Shown here: positions 6,739 through 9,938 of the stretch, piece by piece
Position numbering within the stretch: the first letter of the stretch is position 1
How the letters are laid out: every line of letters starts with the position of its first letter
Assembly: GCA_030632765.1 (NCBI GenBank)
Contig: DAOVUC010000039.1
Coordinates: forward strand, 1 to 9,938
DNA from: Candidatus Dadabacteria bacterium
Lineage (GTDB): Bacteria; Desulfobacterota_D; UBA1144; Nemesobacterales; UBA2774
Reading direction: 5' to 3'
DNA length: 9,938 bases
Notes under the pieces: generated by a model
Database searches by the model: none
Told to the model about the DNA's origin: nothing
What the model saw: the letters and a program-made list of their open reading frames with translations, nothing else
Translations under genes and position numbers: made by a program

Positions 6739-7947
6739 TCAGTCAACCATTGAAAGAAGGTGACCGAGCTTATCTTTCTTAACTTTTAAATAATTAGAAT
6801 TTCTTCTATTCGGAGGAATTTCAATAGGCACCCTCTCTACTATCTGAAGCCCAAAGCCTTCAAGTCCTTTTATCTTTTTAGGATTATTCGTAAGGAGCCT
6901 CATCTTCCTGACACCTAAATCTCTTAGTATCTGAGAACCTATACCGTAATCCCTAAGATCAGGCTTAAATCCAAGCGCTTCATTAGCTTCAACTGTATCA
7001 AAACCATCGTCCTGAAGCGCATAGGCTTTAATTTTGTTAACTAGCCCAATACCTCTTCCCTCTTGTCTCATGTAGAGAATAACCCCGGAACCTTCTTCTT
7101 CTACCATTTTCATAGCCTGTTTGATCTGAGGCCCGCAGTCACATCTAAGAGATCCGAATACATCGCTTGTTAAGCACTCTGAATGTACTCTTACAAGCAC
7201 CCCTTGATCAGGGGATATTTCCCCCTTTATAAATGCTACATGGTGTTGAGGATCTATATCGCTTTCATAAACGATTGTCGTAAATTCACCAAATTCTGTA
7301 GGAATAATAGCTGAAGCGGCCCTTCTTACAAGGCTTTCAGATCTAAGCCGGTAGCTAATTAAATCTGCTATTGACGCAATATTAATATCGTGCATTTCCG
7401 CAAATTTTTCTAAATCCGGAAGCCTTGCCATACCTCCGTCATCATTCATGATTTCACAAATAACAGCAGCAGGTCTAAGCTCGGCCATCCTGGAAAGATC
7501 AACAGAACCTTCTGTATGTCCTGCTCTAACCAGAACTCCCCCAGGTCTTGAGATCAGAGGGAACACGTGTCCGGGACGTATGAAATCTTGAGGTTTTGCA
7601 TCTAGAGATATTGCTAAGTTCACGGTATGAGCCCGGTCAAAGGCTGATATACCTGTAGTAACTCCCTTAACTGCATCTATAGATATTGTAAATGCGGTAT
7701 GTTGAGGAACAGGATTATATTCAGGTTTGATGGGCTGAAGCCCTATTTGGTCCGCATTATCTTTTGTTAAAGCTAAACATATCAAACCTCTGCCATGTGT
7801 GGCCATAAAATTTATGATCTCGGCATTCGCATATTCGGCAGCAACAACTAAATCACCTTCATTTTCTCTATCCTTGTCATCAACAAGGATCACCATTTTC
7901 CCTTCTTTTATATCAGAAACAGCTTCTTCAATTGTACAAATGGGCAT
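6739..7947 (-). CDS. ribBA: Bifunctional 3,4-dihydroxy-2-butanone-4-phosphate synthase / GTP cyclohydrolase II
   Basis: This fusion enzyme makes both precursors of riboflavin. The N-terminal RibB domain (about 1-200) converts ribulose 5-phosphate to DHBP. The C-terminal RibA domain (about 210-400) opens GTP with loss of formate and pyrophosphate. RibB motifs are [13 protein letters not shown] (22-34, metal and substrate acids), [13 protein letters not shown] (48-60), [12 protein letters not shown] (97-108), [27 protein letters not shown] (125-151) and [20 protein letters not shown] (160-179). RibA motifs are [23 protein letters not shown], giving zinc ligands Cys258, Cys269 and Cys271, then [11 protein letters not shown] (292-302), [10 protein letters not shown] (318-327) and [12 protein letters not shown] (330-341). 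Both active sites look intact. The 402 residues match the family. The start is ATG 7947 with GGGGTG about 11 nt upstream. It is the first gene of the rib-nusB-trp unit, behind a good promoter. Confidence 0.97.
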   Translation of the reverse strand: MPICTIEEAVSDIKEGKMVILVDDKDRENEGDLVVAAEYANAEIINFMATHGRGLICLALTKDNADQIGLQPIKPEYNPVPQHTAFTISIDAVKGVTTGISAFDRAHTVNLAISLDAKPQDFIRPGHVFPLISRPGGVLVRAGHTEGSVDLSRMAELRPAAVICEIMNDDGGMARLPDLEKFAEMHDINIASIADLISYRLRSESLVRRAASAIIPTEFGEFTTIVYESDIDPQHHVAFIKGEISPDQGVLVRVHSECLTSDVFGSLRCDCGPQIKQAMKMVEEEGSGVILYMRQEGRGIGLVNKIKAYALQDDGFDTVEANEALGFKPDLRDYGIGSQILRDLGVRKMRLLTNNPKKIKGLEGFGLQIVERVPIEIPPNRRNSNYLKVKKDKLGHLLSMVD

Positions 7948-8006
7948 TATCTGTTTTTCACCCCTTCAATTATTCCCCCGGATATCAACACCTCGGATTA
8001 TGAATA

Positions 8007-8025
8007 AGCCCCTTAAAATGGGGCT
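8007..8025 (-). promoter_or_regulatory. Stem-loop in the ribBA 5' leader
   Basis: On the minus strand AGCCCC and GGGGCT form a perfect 6-bp GC-rich stem with a 7-nt loop. It lies almost at the predicted 5' end of the transcript. No U-run follows, so it is not a terminator. The leader does not show the FMN riboswitch (RFN) consensus, so flavin sensing is not indicated. A role in mRNA stability is a guess. Confidence 0.4.
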
Positions 8026-8034
8026 ATCCAACGT

Positions 8035-8064
8035 AGAATATAAGCAACACGCTAATTTTGTCAA
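8035..8064 (-). promoter_or_regulatory. Sigma70-type promoter for the ribBA-ribH-nusB-trpD-trpC unit
   Basis: On the minus strand a perfect TTGACA (-35, 8064-8059) and TATTCT (-10, 8040-8035, 4/6) are 18 nt apart. Start of transcription would be near 8028, giving a leader of about 80 nt before the ribBA ATG at 7947. It lies in the 195-bp gap after apbE, as expected for a new transcription unit. Confidence 0.55.
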
Positions 8065-8142
8065 ATGAAGACGGGACCTAACCCAAACTTTGAAAATGAG
8101 TTTGAATTCTAAAATGAATTACTAAACTGTTACAGCTTAAAT

Positions 8143-9165
8143 CTATTTCCATCCACCCTCTACTATATTTAGATTACTAACTAAGGCAGAAAAAGTCTCG
8201 TTATAGTAAATATTTTTATCTGGGAAAACAATAAAAACACCGATTTCTTTGTGTTTTTGTAAAAATTCAAAAGCCTTTTCTTTACCCATTATAAATAGTG
8301 CCGTAGCATAGGCATCTGCCAATGTGCTGCTGTCCTCCATAACCACAGTCAGACTTAAGAAGTCACTTCCAGGTCTTCCACTCTCGGGAACAATCAGATG
8401 ATGATAAACATCCCCATCTATATTCACGGATCGCTCGTAACTACCACTCGTAGAAATTGCTAAATTACTAGCCCCTGTTGTAAAAGTTGCTATTGCCCCG
8501 GGACTCCATGGATTTTTAATTGCTATCTCCAGCTCATTCCCAAATACCCTCAAGTCACCTGAAAGAGACACTAACCCACTCTTGACACCCCTCTCTTTTA
8601 GAACGGTTACTGCTTTCTCTACAGCATACCCCTTCCCTATAGCGCCCAAATCTATCATCATTCCTTTTTTTTTAAGGTATACATAGTCACCATCTAAAAT
8701 AAGGTCTTTATAATTAACTAGGGATTTGGCTTTATCTATGTTTCCTATATTGTGTTCAAGATCACTCTCTCTCCCAAATCTATAAACGCCGATAGTTAAT
8801 GCCCCAATGGTAGGATCAAAAACCCCGGCAGTCTGAGACGCTACATTCATTGCTATTTCGAGTACCTCTATCACTTGAGGATTAACTTTAACGGCTTTCT
8901 CTCCGGCCATATTATTAATTTCTGAGATTTCGCTATTAGGGTTATAGTCGGACAGCAAATTATCAAGCTCCTTGATCTCTGCAAATGCGGCATCGACATC
9001 CTTATTATTTCCACCGTAAATAAGCACTCGGGCGTAAGTTCCCATCTGCAACTGAACTCTTTCAATTGGCTCCATATTACGCGATGAACCCGTACAGGAA
9101 ATACAAATAAAGATGCAAATTATAAGAGTGTGAATTCCTGGCTCTCTCATATTACAATATCTCAT
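8143..9165 (-). CDS. apbE: FAD:protein FMN transferase (ApbE/Ftp family), probable lipoprotein
   Basis: ApbE-family enzymes act outside the cytoplasmic membrane, using FAD to attach FMN covalently to threonine or serine of partners such as NqrB/C or RnfD/G. No such partner gene is in the window. The 340 residues match the family. The N-terminus is a short hydrophobic signal ending CISC, with Cys24 as possible lipid site; the Cys at -3 is unusual. Landmarks are MGTYARV (41-47), LSDYNPNSEISEIN (71-84), FDPTIGAL (116-123), IDLGAIGKGYAVEKAV (171-186), STSGSYER (238-245), HHLIVPESGRP (255-265) and LADAYATALFIMG (282-294). The Mg-binding Asp284 and Thr288 of ADAYAT are kept. Two motifs deviate: SLSGD (200-204) replaces the usual GGD type, and IVPESG replaces IDPRTG. 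The start may be ATG 9165 or ATG 9150; neither has a clear Shine-Dalgarno. Placement beside riboflavin genes suits its need for FAD. Confidence 0.92.
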   Translation of the reverse strand: MRYCNMREPGIHTLIICIFICISCTGSSRNMEPIERVQLQMGTYARVLIYGGNNKDVDAAFAEIKELDNLLSDYNPNSEISEINNMAGEKAVKVNPQVIEVLEIAMNVASQTAGVFDPTIGALTIGVYRFGRESDLEHNIGNIDKAKSLVNYKDLILDGDYVYLKKKGMMIDLGAIGKGYAVEKAVTVLKERGVKSGLVSLSGDLRVFGNELEIAIKNPWSPGAIATFTTGASNLAISTSGSYERSVNIDGDVYHHLIVPESGRPGSDFLSLTVVMEDSSTLADAYATALFIMGKEKAFEFLQKHKEIGVFIVFPDKNIYYNETFSALVSNLNIVEGGWK

Positions 9166-9450
9166 GGTGTTTCTAAATTATATTTGATTTGGTGGAAATT
9201 GTAATTCTTATCCCTTGAAAATAAAATAATATCAATTCAAGCTATAATTAGAGATATCCGAGATTATTTCCACAAAACTTTGTCACAATTCAAACGTATA
9301 AATAGAAATAGAACAATAACGAATGATATTATGCTATAAACCCTTTAATTAGTATTGACTTAGCAATAAGAAAGCATTAGTTTTTTCAATAATGTAAATG
9401 CCGTAATCAGTTTACATTATTATTATTTTCGCTTGGGGAAAATTATACAA
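9166..9450. other. Divergent intergenic region between apbE and the zinc-ribbon gene
   Basis: This 285-bp AT-rich region should hold promoters in both directions. Toward apbE a weak candidate is TTGTGG (9275-9270) with TCTAAT (9252-9247), 17 nt apart. Toward the zinc-ribbon gene TTGACT (9355-9360) is the best -35-like sequence, but its -10 (TAGTTT, 9378-9383) is poor. A short dyad, ACAAA-AC-TTTGT (9272-9283), overlaps the apbE -35 candidate. The perfect inverted repeat at 9388-9421 is listed separately. No open frame of note, tRNA or riboswitch was seen. Confidence 0.35.
9388..9421. repeat. Perfect 11-bp inverted repeat upstream of the zinc-ribbon gene
   Basis: The arms AATAATGTAAA (9388-9398) and TTTACATTATT (9411-9421) are exact reverse complements with a 12-nt spacer. 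The repeat ends 29 bp before the GTG at 9451. It could be an operator for a dimeric regulator (core TGTAAA-N12-TTTACA) or an mRNA hairpin. The stem is AT-rich and lacks a clean U-run, so it is not a convincing terminator. Confidence 0.6.
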
Positions 9451-9938
9451 GTGATTATACAGTGCGAGAATTGCAAGCGTAATTTTAGGCTAGAGGATTC
9501 TAGAATCAACCCTCCCGGAAGCAGTGTAAGATGCTCTAAGTGCGGGCATATATTTTTTGTATCGAAAACAAAAGAATTGAGTAATGAAGCTACGCTGGAG
9601 ATATCTCAAGAGACTCCTTTGTTTGAGGACTTGAAGGAAGAAATTATTACAAGAAAAAGCACTAATGAGCACCTTGAAACGAAAGAACCTCCCTCCAGCA
9701 GTCAAGCAGATTTAACTCAAGTCGGATTGAATATAAAAAAAGATACGGTAGGGATAGATAGTGACATTATTGATTTGCCAACGGAACACGATCAGAGCCT
9801 CGAGGAGTTAATAGATAAAGAAGTAAGTGAAGTTAATAAAGCTAACCTTCAAATAGATAAAACTCAGACTTTAGAAATACAGGAAACAGATTCTCACATA
9901 AATGATATAAATATTGACCAAGAACCCGCAGACTCTAC
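9451..9938 (+). CDS. MJ0042-type zinc-ribbon protein, partial (runs off the right end)
   Basis: The frame opens at GTG 9451 and has no stop before the window ends, giving 162 codons. Residues 1-37 form a zinc ribbon: IIQCENCKRNFRLEDSRINPPGSSVRCSKCGHIFFV. Cys5, Cys8, Cys28 and Cys31 are the ligands, and the F-R-L-x-D and V-R-C-S-K-C-G-H-x-F spacing is typical of the MJ0042 (zinc_ribbon_4/5) family. The rest is rich in Asp, Glu, Ser, Thr, Gln and Asn, with no hydrophobic core or membrane segment, so it is probably disordered. In proteobacterial relatives such ribbons often precede a variable linker and a membrane-anchored C-terminal domain (DUF3426 type), which would lie beyond the window here. 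Molecular function is unknown. The GGGG about 12 nt before the GTG is a poor ribosome binding site. It is transcribed divergently from apbE and is the only well-supported plus-strand gene besides the engB fragment. Confidence 0.75.
   Translation, partial: MIIQCENCKRNFRLEDSRINPPGSSVRCSKCGHIFFVSKTKELSNEATLEISQETPLFEDLKEEIITRKSTNEHLETKEPPSSSQADLTQVGLNIKKDTVGIDSDIIDLPTEHDQSLEELIDKEVSEVNKANLQIDKTQTLEIQETDSHINDINIDQEPADS

Noticed and set aside
8066..8142. Possible intrinsic terminator after apbE
   Set aside because: Short stems can be drawn (CAAACT/AGTTTG and AAGCTG/CAGTTT), but none is GC-rich or followed by a U-run on the minus strand.
8871..9065. Minus-strand open frame of 64 codons inside apbE
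   Set aside because: It is an alternate frame within a well-supported ApbE coding sequence, with no domain-like content.
9490..9705. Minus-strand open frame of 71 codons opposite the zinc-ribbon gene
   Set aside because: The plus strand here encodes a clear CxxC...CxxC ribbon; the reverse frame shows no family features.

Overview
The window is an AT-rich stretch of a Gram-negative bacterial chromosome. It carries lipoprotein signal peptides, a tripartite envelope efflux system and housekeeping genes. An MJ0042-type zinc ribbon and a ribBA-ribH-nusB order are both common in Deltaproteobacteria-like and related uncultivated lineages. That placement is inference, and nothing here fixes the taxon. 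All complete genes lie on the minus strand. No RNA genes, CRISPR arrays, insertion sequences or prophage genes were seen.

Layout, in minus-strand transcription order from the right end. A divergent plus-strand gene starting at about 9451 runs off the window; it encodes a CxxC...CxxC zinc ribbon followed by an acidic, probably disordered region. A 285-bp divergent intergenic region with a perfect 11-bp inverted repeat separates it from apbE (FAD:protein FMN transferase lipoprotein). After a good sigma70-type promoter come ribBA, ribH, nusB, trpD and trpC, tightly packed and probably one transcription unit. It combines riboflavin synthesis, antitermination and two tryptophan steps. A 168-bp gap with a plausible promoter leads to an efflux operon of outer-membrane factor, periplasmic adaptor and RND pump.

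The RND gene is broken after about 319 codons. The first ~120 bp of the window are instead the plus-strand 5' end of an engB/ysxC GTPase gene, cut inside its P-loop. The two genes meet at a shared stretch of about 16 bp (104-119). This looks like either an assembly chimera or a microhomology-mediated rearrangement, and it is the main anomaly of the window.

Functionally, ribBA and ribH supply flavin precursors, and ApbE uses FAD to flavinylate exported proteins, so the right half has a flavin theme. The left half is a standard HAE-1-type multidrug or solvent efflux module. I did not find convincing evidence of an undescribed system. The items worth checking are the chimeric junction, the inverted repeat before the zinc-ribbon gene, the ribBA leader, and the atypical ApbE motifs.
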